From contig CALGLI010000391.1 of the NCBI GenBank assembly GCA_937930265.1, positions 1 through 15,001 on the forward strand: a stretch of DNA of 15,001 bases, given 5' to 3'. Both the position numbers and the translations under genes were made by a program. The notes under the pieces are model-generated. The model saw only the letters and a list, made by a program, of their open reading frames with translations, searched no databases and was not told the DNA's origin. This document shows positions 1-7,001 of the stretch, piece after piece. Position 1 is the first letter of the stretch, and each line of letters opens with the position of its first letter. This DNA is from an uncultured Veillonella sp. (GTDB taxonomy: Bacteria > Bacillota > Negativicutes > Veillonellales > Veillonellaceae).

Positions 1-33
1 GGTGGCTCACACCTGTAATCCCAGCATTTTGGG
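1..33 (+). other. human Alu SINE fragment at contig edge (chimeric join)
   Basis: These bases match the 5' part of the primate Alu consensus, starting at its GGTGGCTCAC segment, at 31 of 33 positions by eye. The mismatch at 11 is a G-to-A change at an Alu CpG, the commonest Alu variant. The mismatch at 27 (T for C) is explained if bacterial sequence already begins before it, because codons from 21 on read P-A-F-W-V-G, a permease motif. The crossover therefore probably lies between 21 and 26, inside a short stretch shared by both sources. Alu elements do not occur in bacteria, so this is contaminating or chimeric read sequence and not a bacterial element. Confidence 0.9.
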
Positions 34-524
34 TAGGGTTGTTATTATTATATGCGTTAGCCGTAAAGATTCCTATTTTCTCTGTGACAAATACGAAGGG
101 GTTAAGTGCTTACGTGTTGCCGAGTATTACCTTGGCGATTTGGTTTTGTGGCTTATACATTCGTCGCGTTCGCAACGCAGTGGTGCAAGCGTATGCATCG
201 TTGCCGGTGATAGGAGCAAAAACGATGGGTATACGTACCGCATATATCTATCGTGATTACATCATTCCTCAAGTGCGTCTTGTGCTGTTATCCATGTTAG
301 GGATTACGACCGGCGCTATGTTGGGCGGTTCTGCAGTGATTGAAACGGTATTTTCTGTCAAAGGGATGGGCCAACTCATGGTGCATGGTATTATTAGTCG
401 TGATTATATTGTGATTCAAAGTTATATCGTATGGATTTCCCTAGTCTATGTGGTGGTGAATACATCGGTGGATATATGGATGTACTTACTTCATCCTGAA
501 AGAAGATATGGAGGGCACCCATGA
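21..524 (+). CDS. nikB: ABC transporter permease, NikB/DppB family (5' truncated)
   Basis: This is the C-terminal half or so of an inner-membrane permease for nickel, metallophore or peptide uptake. The frame is open through the Alu join, so the true start is off the window; the in-frame TTG at 39 is not a start. Visible parts are a P-A-F-W-V-G membrane segment at the 5' edge, and a second membrane helix around 103-162. The cytoplasmic EAA loop, around 190-275, has the family pattern A-x3-G-x9-I-x-P (…IGAKTMG…YIIPQ) and contacts the ATPases. The loop GGSAVIETVFSVKGMGQL is typical of the NikB/DppB family, and a last helix precedes the basic C-terminus. The stop overlaps the next start (ATGA), showing translational coupling. 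NikB is preferred over DppB because the operon's ATPases are short. The substrate itself cannot be read from this fragment. Confidence 0.8.
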   Translation, partial: PAFWVGLLLLYALAVKIPIFSVTNTKGLSAYVLPSITLAIWFCGLYIRRVRNAVVQAYASLPVIGAKTMGIRTAYIYRDYIIPQVRLVLLSMLGITTGAMLGGSAVIETVFSVKGMGQLMVHGIISRDYIVIQSYIVWISLVYVVVNTSVDIWMYLLHPERRYGGHP

Positions 525-1330
525 TTCGTATATGGAAACAAGATAAGGTGCTCTTAGGGGCCATTTTACTGACTATACTTTGGATGGGACTCTTTTTGTT
601 TGGTTCTCATTTAGCTCCCTTTGACCCTAATGAGACAAATTTAGGGGCTAGATTACAAGATATAAGTGCAACGCATTTATTAGGCACGGACCAATTGGGT
701 CGTGATGTACTTTCACGGATATTATGGGGTGGACAAGATTCGTTGTTCATAGCCATATCCATCATTGCCATTAGTAGTATCATCGGCATTTGTATCGGTG
801 GTTTGCTAAGTATGAGTCCTTGGTATATTGATGAATTGGGATCACGTTGTATCGATATGATACTAGGGTTCCCTAGCATGATCGTGGCCATTGCCTGCAT
901 CGGTATATTGGGACCGTCTGTGGAAAATATTATCATTTCACTGTGCCTAACTCGTTGGGCAGAATACGCAAAGATTACGCGGAACTTGGTGAATTTGGAA
1001 AAACGAGCACAATATGTGGTTGTAGCACGTATGTCTGGGGCATCCTTGTGGCGCATTATCCGTCGCTACATGATTCCCAATCTTCGAGGGACTCTATTGT
1101 TGGTCATCATTCAACATATGGGGGACACAATTATTACGGTGGCAAGCTTTTCCTTGATTGGCATTGGCGTACAACCGCCTACACCAGAATGGGGTGCTAT
1201 CTTGCTGAATGCTCGAGATTTCTTGCAAACAGCGCCTTGGCTGTTGATCTATCCAGGGTTAGCAATTTTTATCACCGTTGTGTTATTAAATTACATTAGT
1301 GATGCCTTACAAGATGGTAGGCATGTGTAA
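521..1330 (+). CDS. nikC: ABC transporter permease, NikC/DppC family
   Basis: This is the second permease of the nickel/peptide-type importer, 269 aa, close to the usual NikC length of about 277. The N-terminus has a membrane anchor (about 11-32), then the family motif L-G-T-D-Q-L-G-R-D-V-L-S-R (54-66) that introduces the transport domain. The EAA loop sits near 165-187 (…VARMSGASLW…MIPN). The stretch SFSLIGIGVQPPTPEWG (209-225) and the C-terminal LLNYISDALQDG are typical of NikC/DppC proteins. The start overlaps the previous stop by 4 nt and is preceded by GGAGG at 510-514. It should pair with the upstream permease to form the translocation pore. A weak GGGC/GCCC hairpin (1332-1348) follows the gene and may tune expression of the downstream ATPases. 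Confidence 0.88.
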   Translation: MIRIWKQDKVLLGAILLTILWMGLFLFGSHLAPFDPNETNLGARLQDISATHLLGTDQLGRDVLSRILWGGQDSLFIAISIIAISSIIGICIGGLLSMSPWYIDELGSRCIDMILGFPSMIVAIACIGILGPSVENIIISLCLTRWAEYAKITRNLVNLEKRAQYVVVARMSGASLWRIIRRYMIPNLRGTLLLVIIQHMGDTIITVASFSLIGIGVQPPTPEWGAILLNARDFLQTAPWLLIYPGLAIFITVVLLNYISDALQDGRHV

Positions 1331-1385
1331 CGGGCGAAATATTAGCCCTGATTTGATTCTTATGTAATGACAAAGGATAGTACCA

Positions 1386-2156
1386 TTGACTAATACAGAT
1401 TTAGTAAGCGTAGATAATTTATCCGTCTCTTACGATGGAGTAAAGGTCGTGAAAGAGGTATCTTTCACGTTAAAACAGAATGAAACATTTGCCATCATTG
1501 GTGAAAGTGGGTCTGGAAAATCTACTGTAGCGAAAGCTCTTTTAGGATTGCTAGAACAAGCAGACCTAACGGGAGCGATCCACTATAGGGGAGATAATTT
1601 GCTCACTTATGGACCTAAGGAATGGCAAGGTGTGCGTGGTGTAGATATAGCCATGATTTACCAAAATCCAGGCAATTATTTAAATCCATTCAAACGGATT
1701 GGAGAGCAGATGAAAGTAGTCTTAGCCTCCCATGGAAAGGACTATGATGAAAGCGATATTTTAGCCTTACTAGAAGCGGTTTCCTTACCACGAGGCAAGG
1801 CGTTGCTCGATTCTTATCCATTCCAGTTGAGTGGCGGCATGCAACAACGTGTGGCCATCGTTATGAGTTTACTCATACATCCGCAACTACTGATTGCAGA
1901 TGAACCGACTAGCGCTCTTGATGTATTGGTGCAACAGGATATTGTGAAAGTCCTAGAAGAAGTGCAACAGCGGTTGCAGAATACGTTGTTGTTCATTACG
2001 CATAACATTCAAGTAGCACGGACCTTGGCAGATCGAGTTGGTATTATGCACAAAGGTGTGTTAGTGGAAATGGGCAAGACGGAAGAGGTGTTGTCGAATC
2101 CACAGCATGAATATACTAAATTACTTTTACAATCCTTACAGGAGGTGAAAGTATGA
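1386..2156 (+). CDS. nikD: ABC transporter ATP-binding protein, NikD-type
   Basis: This ATPase subunit powers the importer. At 256 aa it has the length of NikD (about 254) and not of DppD/OppD (about 330), since it lacks their long C-terminal extension. That is the main reason to favour metal or metallophore transport. Walker A is GESGSGKST (39-47), the Q-loop glutamine is in YQNP (93), the signature is LSGGMQQR (from 148), Walker B is LLIADEP (168-174), and the switch histidine is in ITHN (206). The start is TTG, with AAAGGA at 1372-1377 about 8 nt upstream; no in-frame ATG is near. An ATG at 1367 opens an eight-codon frame that stops, so a one-base sequencing error near the start is possible. 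The gene lies 55 nt after the permease and overlaps the next gene by ATGA. Confidence 0.85.
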   Translation: MTNTDLVSVDNLSVSYDGVKVVKEVSFTLKQNETFAIIGESGSGKSTVAKALLGLLEQADLTGAIHYRGDNLLTYGPKEWQGVRGVDIAMIYQNPGNYLNPFKRIGEQMKVVLASHGKDYDESDILALLEAVSLPRGKALLDSYPFQLSGGMQQRVAIVMSLLIHPQLLIADEPTSALDVLVQQDIVKVLEEVQQRLQNTLLFITHNIQVARTLADRVGIMHKGVLVEMGKTEEVLSNPQHEYTKLLLQSLQEVKV

Positions 2157-2902
2157 TAATAGAAGCAAAGGGCATCAGTAAATTATATACCCGCAAAGGG
2201 GAAACGGTGACGGCTCTGCAAGATGTGAGTTTGTCCGTGCAAGAACGAGAGCGCATCGGTATTGCCGGTGGCAGTGGATCTGGTAAAAGTACCTTATTAC
2301 GATTGCTGTCCTTACAAGAAGAGCCAACAGCAGGGGAGCTTGCTTTGTTTGGAAAATCGACATCCCAATGGAAAGGGAATGAAAGAGAGCTCTATCGCTC
2401 CTTACAGATTATGTTCCAAAGTTCCTATCACAGCATTAGCTCGCGTATGAAGTTAGGGGAGTTTATGCTAGAACCATGCTTGAACTTTGGATTGGGCACA
2501 AAACAAGAAGCGAAAGAGCGCTGTGAATGGTGGCTTTCAAAGGTGGGGTTAGATACAACCGTATGGAATAAATGCCGTGATGAATTGAGCGGTGGCCAGT
2601 TGCAACGATTGGTCTTGGCTCGCATGATGGCAGTGGGCGCGGAGCTTGTATTATTTGATGAACCGACCAGTGCTCTTGATGTGTGCAATCAAGCACGGGT
2701 GATTGAACTCATTCAAGCGATGTATGAGGAGCAACCATTTACCTATGTGTTTGTCAGCCATGATTTAGGCGTATTACAAGCCCTTACCGATCGGATTATC
2801 GTGATGAAAGACGGTGCTATCGTGGAAACCTTGGCATCGAAAGATTTGGGGCTCGCAGAGCATCCGTATACAAAACAACTCATTGCAGCCAGTCATGGTT
2901 GA
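2153..2902 (+). CDS. nikE: ABC transporter ATP-binding protein, NikE-type
   Basis: This is the second ATPase of the same importer, 249 aa, near NikE length (about 268). Walker A is GGSGSGKST (39-47), the Q-loop is in MFQS (89), the signature is LSGGQLQR (145-152), Walker B is LVLFDEP (165-171), and the switch histidine is in VSHD (203). It should form a heterodimer with the preceding ATPase. It has a near-perfect ribosome binding site, AGGAGGTGA, at 2140-2148 inside the end of the upstream gene, and a 4-nt stop/start overlap. No gene of this transporter follows it before the terminator, so the substrate-binding protein must be encoded upstream or elsewhere. CntF of the staphylopine system has the same size and cannot be excluded. 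Confidence 0.85.
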   Translation: MIIEAKGISKLYTRKGETVTALQDVSLSVQERERIGIAGGSGSGKSTLLRLLSLQEEPTAGELALFGKSTSQWKGNERELYRSLQIMFQSSYHSISSRMKLGEFMLEPCLNFGLGTKQEAKERCEWWLSKVGLDTTVWNKCRDELSGGQLQRLVLARMMAVGAELVLFDEPTSALDVCNQARVIELIQAMYEEQPFTYVFVSHDLGVLQALTDRIIVMKDGAIVETLASKDLGLAEHPYTKQLIAASHG

Positions 2903-2929
2903 GTTATAGTTGAGTCATAGAACAAATGT

Positions 2930-2980
2930 AAAAGACTGCATGTATTTCTCCTTGTAGAAATGGATGTGGTCTTTTATTAT
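2930..2980 (+). terminator. intrinsic terminator of the nik-type operon
   Basis: A long imperfect stem starts AAAAGAC at 2930-2936 and closes with GTCTTTT at 2969-2975. Inner pairing includes TTTC/GAAA around a short loop. The stem runs directly into a T-rich tail. It lies 28 nt after the last ATPase gene and before the promoter at 3022. Confidence 0.75.
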
Positions 2981-3021
2981 GATTGTCATAGAGGTAGGGG
3001 GCATGAAATGATTATTAGCAC

Positions 3022-3050
3022 TTGACATTTTTCCGTAATATAGATACAGT
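3022..3050 (+). promoter_or_regulatory. sigma-70-type promoter of the ECF transporter operon
   Basis: A perfect -35 box TTGACA (3022-3027) is followed after 17 bp by TACAGT (3045-3050), 4 of 6 matches to the -10 consensus. Transcription would start near 3057, leaving a leader of only about 40 nt. That is too short for a T-box or tryptophan attenuator. Confidence 0.6.
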
Positions 3051-3094
3051 AAAGATTATCTATTGGTAGGAGTATAGAAGGTAGGGAGGAAAGA

Positions 3095-4561
3095 ATGAAG
3101 GAAGTTAAAGATGTGTCGAAACTGACCTATACCCATGTACAAGGTGGTCAGTTTCGTTGGATAACGGTAAGTACCATCATGCTGGCATTGGGAACGATTC
3201 TGCATGCTGTATCTCCCAGCGTGGCAGGGGTGACGCCGAACTGGACCATAGCTACTTATTGTGTAGCTATTAACTTAACGCGTCCCACACTTAGACAAAG
3301 TCTGGGCATTGGTTTAGTAGCAGCCTTGATTAATGTATTTACATCAAAATCGGCATTGCCATATGGCAATCTGATTAGTGAGCCTTTGGGGGCTTTCACA
3401 TGCGCCGTGTTAGTGCATTATATTTCGAATCTAAAAATTGGTAAACTAAATTTGATGCCTATATTGAGTGCTTTCATCAGTACGGTAGCATCTGGTGGCG
3501 CTTTTATTACTTGTCTATATCTTGTGTTAGGTTTGCCTAGCAATGTGTATTGGAATGCTATGTGGCCATTGGTGTTGATGGTATCCCTTTGTAATGCTGT
3601 AGTGGCACCATTCTTGTACATTCCAGCGCAAAAATTATTGGCTCGTCAAACTGTGAAAGGTCAAGAATTGACGGACAGCAGTGATCACAGCGATTTACAC
3701 ATTGTACCATCCGTGAAAGCGCCGATTGTCATTGACCATATGAGTTATCGCTATGGAAACCAAACAAAGTATGCTGTGAAAGACATTAACTTAGTTGTAA
3801 ACGAAGGAGATTTCCTTGTCATTACAGGACCAGCAGGCTGTGGTAAATCTACCATCTGTATGGCTATGGCAGGGGCTGTACCGAAGTTCTATGGCGGTAC
3901 CATGGAAGGCATGGTATTCATCAACGGCAAAGCGGTGACGCAATTAGAAATTCCCGACGTAGCAGATGATATCGGTATCGTCTTAGCCGACTATGATACA
4001 CAATTAGTAACCATGACGGTGGCAGAGGAAGTAGCCTTTGCCCTTGAAAACCGTGGCTATACAGCGGATGCTATTCAAGAACGTACCGCCATCGTATTAG
4101 AGCAAGTAGGCTTAACTGGTTTGGAAGACCGAAATGTATATAGCTTGTCTGGTGGTCAACGTCAGCGTCTAGCCATTGCCTCTGTGTTAGCGGTCAACCC
4201 ATCTATTTTAGTCTTAGATGAACCGACTAGCTCCTTGGATCCAGAAGGAACGGATGATTTATATCGTTTAGTAGGTTCCTTGAATCGTGACCATGGTATT
4301 ACTGTGGTTGTTATCGACCATGATTTACATGCTGTATTGCCGTACGCAAACCGCATGGTATTAGTTGATGGTGGAGAGATAAAAATCGACAGTTCTGTAG
4401 AAGAAGTACTATCCTACATGTATGATACGAACACATACGTAGATGCGTTGCCATCCTTATTTGTGACCTATAAATCATTAGCAGTAAAAGGGATTGATTT
4501 AGATACACCATGGTTGTCTTTAACATCTGCTCAGTCTAGTCTTGTGAAAGGAGAACGCTAA
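3095..4561 (+). CDS. ECF transporter: TrpP-like S component fused to EcfA ATPase
   Basis: This 488-aa protein has two parts. Residues about 24-185 form a membrane domain with several hydrophobic helices; LHAVSPSVAGVTPNW (36-50) and the conserved helix layout resemble TrpP-type tryptophan S components from memory. A polar linker (186-208) leads to a complete ABC ATPase (about 210-440). The ATPase has Walker A GPAGCGKST (245-253), signature LSGGQ (351-355), Walker B ILVLDEP (371-377) and switch histidine in IDHD (409). The Q-loop is unusual: LADYDTQLVTMT instead of the usual F-Q-x-P. S components are normally separate small proteins, so the fusion ties substrate capture to one ATPase in a dedicated transporter. 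GGAGG at 3085-3089 supports the start. A second ATPase and EcfT follow at once. ECF membership is secure; tryptophan as substrate is inference. Confidence 0.8.
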   Translation: MKEVKDVSKLTYTHVQGGQFRWITVSTIMLALGTILHAVSPSVAGVTPNWTIATYCVAINLTRPTLRQSLGIGLVAALINVFTSKSALPYGNLISEPLGAFTCAVLVHYISNLKIGKLNLMPILSAFISTVASGGAFITCLYLVLGLPSNVYWNAMWPLVLMVSLCNAVVAPFLYIPAQKLLARQTVKGQELTDSSDHSDLHIVPSVKAPIVIDHMSYRYGNQTKYAVKDINLVVNEGDFLVITGPAGCGKSTICMAMAGAVPKFYGGTMEGMVFINGKAVTQLEIPDVADDIGIVLADYDTQLVTMTVAEEVAFALENRGYTADAIQERTAIVLEQVGLTGLEDRNVYSLSGGQRQRLAIASVLAVNPSILVLDEPTSSLDPEGTDDLYRLVGSLNRDHGITVVVIDHDLHAVLPYANRMVLVDGGEIKIDSSVEEVLSYMYDTNTYVDALPSLFVTYKSLAVKGIDLDTPWLSLTSAQSSLVKGER

Positions 4562-4562
4562 T

Positions 4563-5369
4563 ATGTTAAGAGTTGAAAATTTGCGCTTTTCCTATGTACC
4601 AGGACAAGATATTATGAAAGATGTGACTTTCACCATCGGTAATGGGGAATTCATTACATTAGGGGGTCGTAATGGGTGTGGTAAAACCACCGTGACCCGT
4701 TTATTAGTCGGTTTAGAAACGCCTGTAGAAGGTAAGATTTCCTATGATGGGAAGGATATTACGAATATGCCTACATCTGAAAGAGGGCGTTTTATTGGCT
4801 ATGTGTTCCAACAACCAGATCGTCAAATGTTCCGCCAAACGGTAGCAGAAGAGGTGGCATTTGGCCCTGAACAATTGGGATATGACAAAGAAACTGTCCG
4901 TAGTATCGTGAAAGATGCGTTGGAACGAGTGGGTATTTCTCATCTAGCTAAGGTCTACCCATTGGGCTTACGCCGTGGAGAAAAACAACGAGTAGCGATT
5001 GCCTCAGCATTGGCGATGCAGTCTAAATTGTTGATTTTAGATGAACCAACTAGTGGACAGGATGGAACGGAAACCAAGGAACTTTTGGTATTACTACAAG
5101 AATTACAAGCCCAAGGGTTGACCATATTGCTCATTACTCATGATATGGAAATTATGGCAGAATATTCTACACGGGTCATCATCATGGGGTATGGCACAAA
5201 AGCCTTCGATGGATCCCCAGAAGAATTATTTACAAAACGAGATGATCTATTAGAGTTAGGTTTGACAAAACCGCCGAGCGTGGTGCTCAGTGAAACAGTG
5301 CCAGATTTAGGGTATTGCAAATCTATGAAAGAGTTTGAACTGCGCTATGCAGAGTATGTGAAAGGGTAG
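4563..5369 (+). CDS. ECF transporter second ATPase (EcfA-type) with degenerate signature
   Basis: This is a 268-aa ATPase that should pair with the ATPase half of the upstream fusion on the cytoplasmic face of EcfT. Walker A is GRNGCGKTT (35-43). The Q-loop VFQQPDRQMF (81-90) plus TVAEEVAFG is the hallmark of ECF/CbiO ATPases. Walker B is LLILDEP (156-162) and the switch histidine is in ITHD (193). The ABC signature reads L-R-R-G-E (136-140) instead of L-S-G-G-Q, and the D-loop reads S-G-Q-D instead of S-x-L-D. One of the two composite ATP sites may therefore be weak or regulatory. The gene starts 1 nt after the previous stop, with AAGGAG at 4548-4553, so it is co-transcribed. Confidence 0.85.
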   Translation: MLRVENLRFSYVPGQDIMKDVTFTIGNGEFITLGGRNGCGKTTVTRLLVGLETPVEGKISYDGKDITNMPTSERGRFIGYVFQQPDRQMFRQTVAEEVAFGPEQLGYDKETVRSIVKDALERVGISHLAKVYPLGLRRGEKQRVAIASALAMQSKLLILDEPTSGQDGTETKELLVLLQELQAQGLTILLITHDMEIMAEYSTRVIIMGYGTKAFDGSPEELFTKRDDLLELGLTKPPSVVLSETVPDLGYCKSMKEFELRYAEYVKG

Positions 5370-5379
5370 GAGGAGACCG

Positions 5380-6069
5380 ATGAAATTTGTACCATTAACA
5401 AAAATTTGGGCAACGATCTTCGTGTCCATCTTAGCCATTGCTATGAAAACTCCAGAATTATTGTTAGCATTATTCGGAGTAGAATTGCTGTTAATGCTGA
5501 TTGGCGGTATTCTATTCCGTCAATGGAAACCTTTATTGGCTTTGATTGGATTTTCTGCATTCTTGGGAATTGTGCAGTATCTAGGTAGTTGGTCTGTGGA
5601 CTCTGCTGTGGTAACGGCATTGCGCATGTTGACAATGACTACTATCTTTATGATGCTTATTGTGACAACAAAAACACAGGATCTAACAGTGTCTCTTGTG
5701 CAACAATGTCGCATTCCTTATGCCTATGCCTTTATGTTTACAGCGGCCTTACGCTTTGTGCCTGACTTTTTACGTGAAAGTAAAGCTGTGCAAGAAGCAC
5801 AGGCCTGTCGAGGGATGTCCTTAGAAGGGAATTGGCTGACGAAGATTAAGTCCTATATGACGGTTATCCAACCGTTGATGCTGAAATCTTTAAGCCGTTC
5901 GGAGACGATGGCATTGTCTTTGGAACTTCGAGGTTTTGGAAATCAACAACATACATTTATGCGGAAAGTGAGCTTGCAGGGCGTTGATTATGTGGCGTTT
6001 TTGGTGATGCTAGGGGCGACCCTTGTGACGCTATGCACCTTGTGGGGCGTCACTAGTTTCGCTATGTAG
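5380..6069 (+). CDS. ecfT: ECF transporter transmembrane protein EcfT (CbiQ family)
   Basis: This is the membrane scaffold that couples the two ATPases to the S domain, 229 aa (family usually 220-270). It has hydrophobic helices near 10-22, 27-47, 51-70 and 80-97, and a final one near 203-225. The two cytoplasmic coupling motifs of EcfT proteins are present: Q-A-C-R-G-M-S (141-147) and L-E-L-R-G-F-G (181-187), in which the R-G pairs insert into the grooves of the ATPases. In the first motif the usual A-R-G reads C-R-G. The ribosome binding site AGGAGG overlaps the stop of the preceding ATPase gene. Lying third after an S-A fusion and an A gene, it completes a self-contained ECF transporter with no shared module needed. 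Confidence 0.85.
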   Translation: MKFVPLTKIWATIFVSILAIAMKTPELLLALFGVELLLMLIGGILFRQWKPLLALIGFSAFLGIVQYLGSWSVDSAVVTALRMLTMTTIFMMLIVTTKTQDLTVSLVQQCRIPYAYAFMFTAALRFVPDFLRESKAVQEAQACRGMSLEGNWLTKIKSYMTVIQPLMLKSLSRSETMALSLELRGFGNQQHTFMRKVSLQGVDYVAFLVMLGATLVTLCTLWGVTSFAM

Positions 6070-6101
6070 CCTGTGGCGTTCGTAACTGAATCGGGCAAAG
6101 G

Positions 6102-6180
6102 GAAGACCGTAACACACCCCTTCTCAAACTATACAGTGGTTATGTTTGTTCAGGGGTATGTTACGGTCTTCTTGTGTTTG
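6102..6180 (+). terminator. long inverted repeat, probable terminator after ecfT
   Basis: The arms at 6102-6120 and 6153-6171 pair over 19 positions with one mismatch (GAAGACCGTAACA… against …TGTTACGGTCTTC). They enclose a loop of 32 nt. The following tail is T-rich but interrupted by G (TTGTGTTTGTG). The stem is longer and the loop larger than in the window's other terminators, so it may be bidirectional or have another role. Its position 32 nt after ecfT fits an operon end. Confidence 0.55.
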
Positions 6181-6390
6181 TGTGATTTAGGTAGTTAAGG
6201 AATGCCACAAGGCTGCTACTCGTAATGGTGTTCCTTGGTGGAGGGAAGAGTGTGACACATTCCTTGGGAGCTTGTGGAGGTGTCGCTTGCAAGATTGTGC
6301 TTTGCTTAGTTTGCTTCAAATATATCGTATTTATTTTGGTGGACTGCCCTATGTTTTTAATAATAACTTTCAAAATTATTATGCAAGTAC
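6172..6390. other. gene-free interval with inverted repeats, function unknown
   Basis: I see no convincing gene here on either strand: the open frames lack ribosome binding sites and resemble nothing I recognise. The segment does contain possible structure. AAGGAATGCC (6197-6206) can pair with GGTGTTCCTT (6227-6236), including two G-U pairs. The same left arm can instead pair with ATTCCTT (6259-6265). A small hairpin GGAA…TTCC lies at 6244-6263. A short non-coding RNA is possible but unproven. Confidence 0.3.
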
Positions 6391-6421
6391 TTGAAATGGA
6401 CATGGCTGTTAGTGCTATAAT
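6391..6421 (+). promoter_or_regulatory. extended -10 promoter for the flavin-binding protein gene
   Basis: A perfect TATAAT at 6416-6421 is preceded by TG at 6413-6414, giving an extended -10 element. TTGAAA at 6391-6396 could serve as -35 but is 19 bp away. Transcription would start near 6428, upstream of the ribosome binding site at 6451. This argues against a start at the GTG at 6438. Confidence 0.6.
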
Positions 6422-6461
6422 AGAATGAGGTAAGTTCGTGCAGGGGTTGAAAGGAGAATTG

Positions 6462-6956
6462 ATGGATTATAAAGTAGCAGCTTCTTTTTGGACAGAGAAG
6501 GATAAAACTGCAAGAAAGATGGACCCAGATGAATTGCATATTGAGATTGTTGATTTTTTGAAAGCTCATCATACATGTGCGTTAGCAACGCATAGTGAAA
6601 CAGGTGTACGATGCACGCCATTATCGTATACTGTGCATGGTGGTTACATTGATATTTTCTCTGAAGGCGGTGAGAAATTCTTTCATTTAGAAGAAGATAA
6701 AAATGTATCGCTTACTGTGTTTGATCCTTATGAGGGTCCAGGTACGGCAAAGAGTGTTCAGATTCAAGGTGTAGCAACGGTGCTAGGTCCTGATGATGAA
6801 GAGTATGCTAAGGTACTAACAGAAATTGGTATGGAAAAATTATTAGACCGTGATGATGCATTGTATTTGATTCGTGTGAAATCGAATGAGATTGTTTACT
6901 TGAATGGTTCCTTGCGAGCACGGGGCTATTATATTCGTCAAGTATTGACTCGATAA
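6462..6956 (+). CDS. pyridoxamine 5'-phosphate oxidase-like FMN-binding protein
   Basis: This is a 164-aa soluble protein with the split-barrel flavin-binding fold of the pyridoxamine 5'-phosphate oxidase family. Visible family traits are the helical N-terminus, the strand L-A-T-H-S-E-T-G followed by R-C-T-P-L-S-Y-T-V, the G-G-Y-I-D-I-F-S-E-G-G-E-K hairpin that usually contacts FMN phosphate, the central K-S-V-Q-I-Q-G-V-A-T-V strand, and a C-terminal tail. Such stand-alone members are often flavin reductases or are of unknown role; I see nothing that fixes the substrate. A GTG lies upstream in frame at 6438, but the ATG at 6462 is preferred because AAGGAG (6451-6456) sits 5 nt before it. The gene has its own promoter and terminator, so it is probably monocistronic. 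Confidence 0.75.
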   Translation: MDYKVAASFWTEKDKTARKMDPDELHIEIVDFLKAHHTCALATHSETGVRCTPLSYTVHGGYIDIFSEGGEKFFHLEEDKNVSLTVFDPYEGPGTAKSVQIQGVATVLGPDDEEYAKVLTEIGMEKLLDRDDALYLIRVKSNEIVYLNGSLRARGYYIRQVLTR

Positions 6957-6968
6957 GGTAGATTCTTT

Positions 6969-6997
6969 TTGCACATCTGCGTCAAGTATGATACAAT
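6969..6997 (+). promoter_or_regulatory. promoter upstream of the cyclophilin gene
   Basis: TTGCAC (6969-6974) and TACAAT (6992-6997) are exactly 17 bp apart, and TG at 6989-6990 makes an extended -10. The start site would be near 7004, which falls on the first bases of the hairpin at 7002-7041. Confidence 0.6.
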
Positions 6998-7001
6998 AAA
7001 T

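Noticed and set aside
2..256. Open frame beginning in the Alu segment
   Set aside because: Its start lies in human-derived sequence, and past the join it reads the permease gene in the wrong frame.
1332..1348. GGGC/GCCC hairpin between nikC and nikD as a terminator
   Set aside because: Only four G-C pairs around a 9-nt loop and no T run; at most a weak modulator.
6161..6403. Minus-strand 80-codon frame in the same interval
   Set aside because: No ribosome binding site and low-complexity translation; it begins in the terminator stem and covers the promoter.
6225..6428. 67-codon frame in the interval after the ECF operon
   Set aside because: No ribosome binding site, cysteine-rich low-quality composition, and it runs through the promoter of the next gene; no family recognised.
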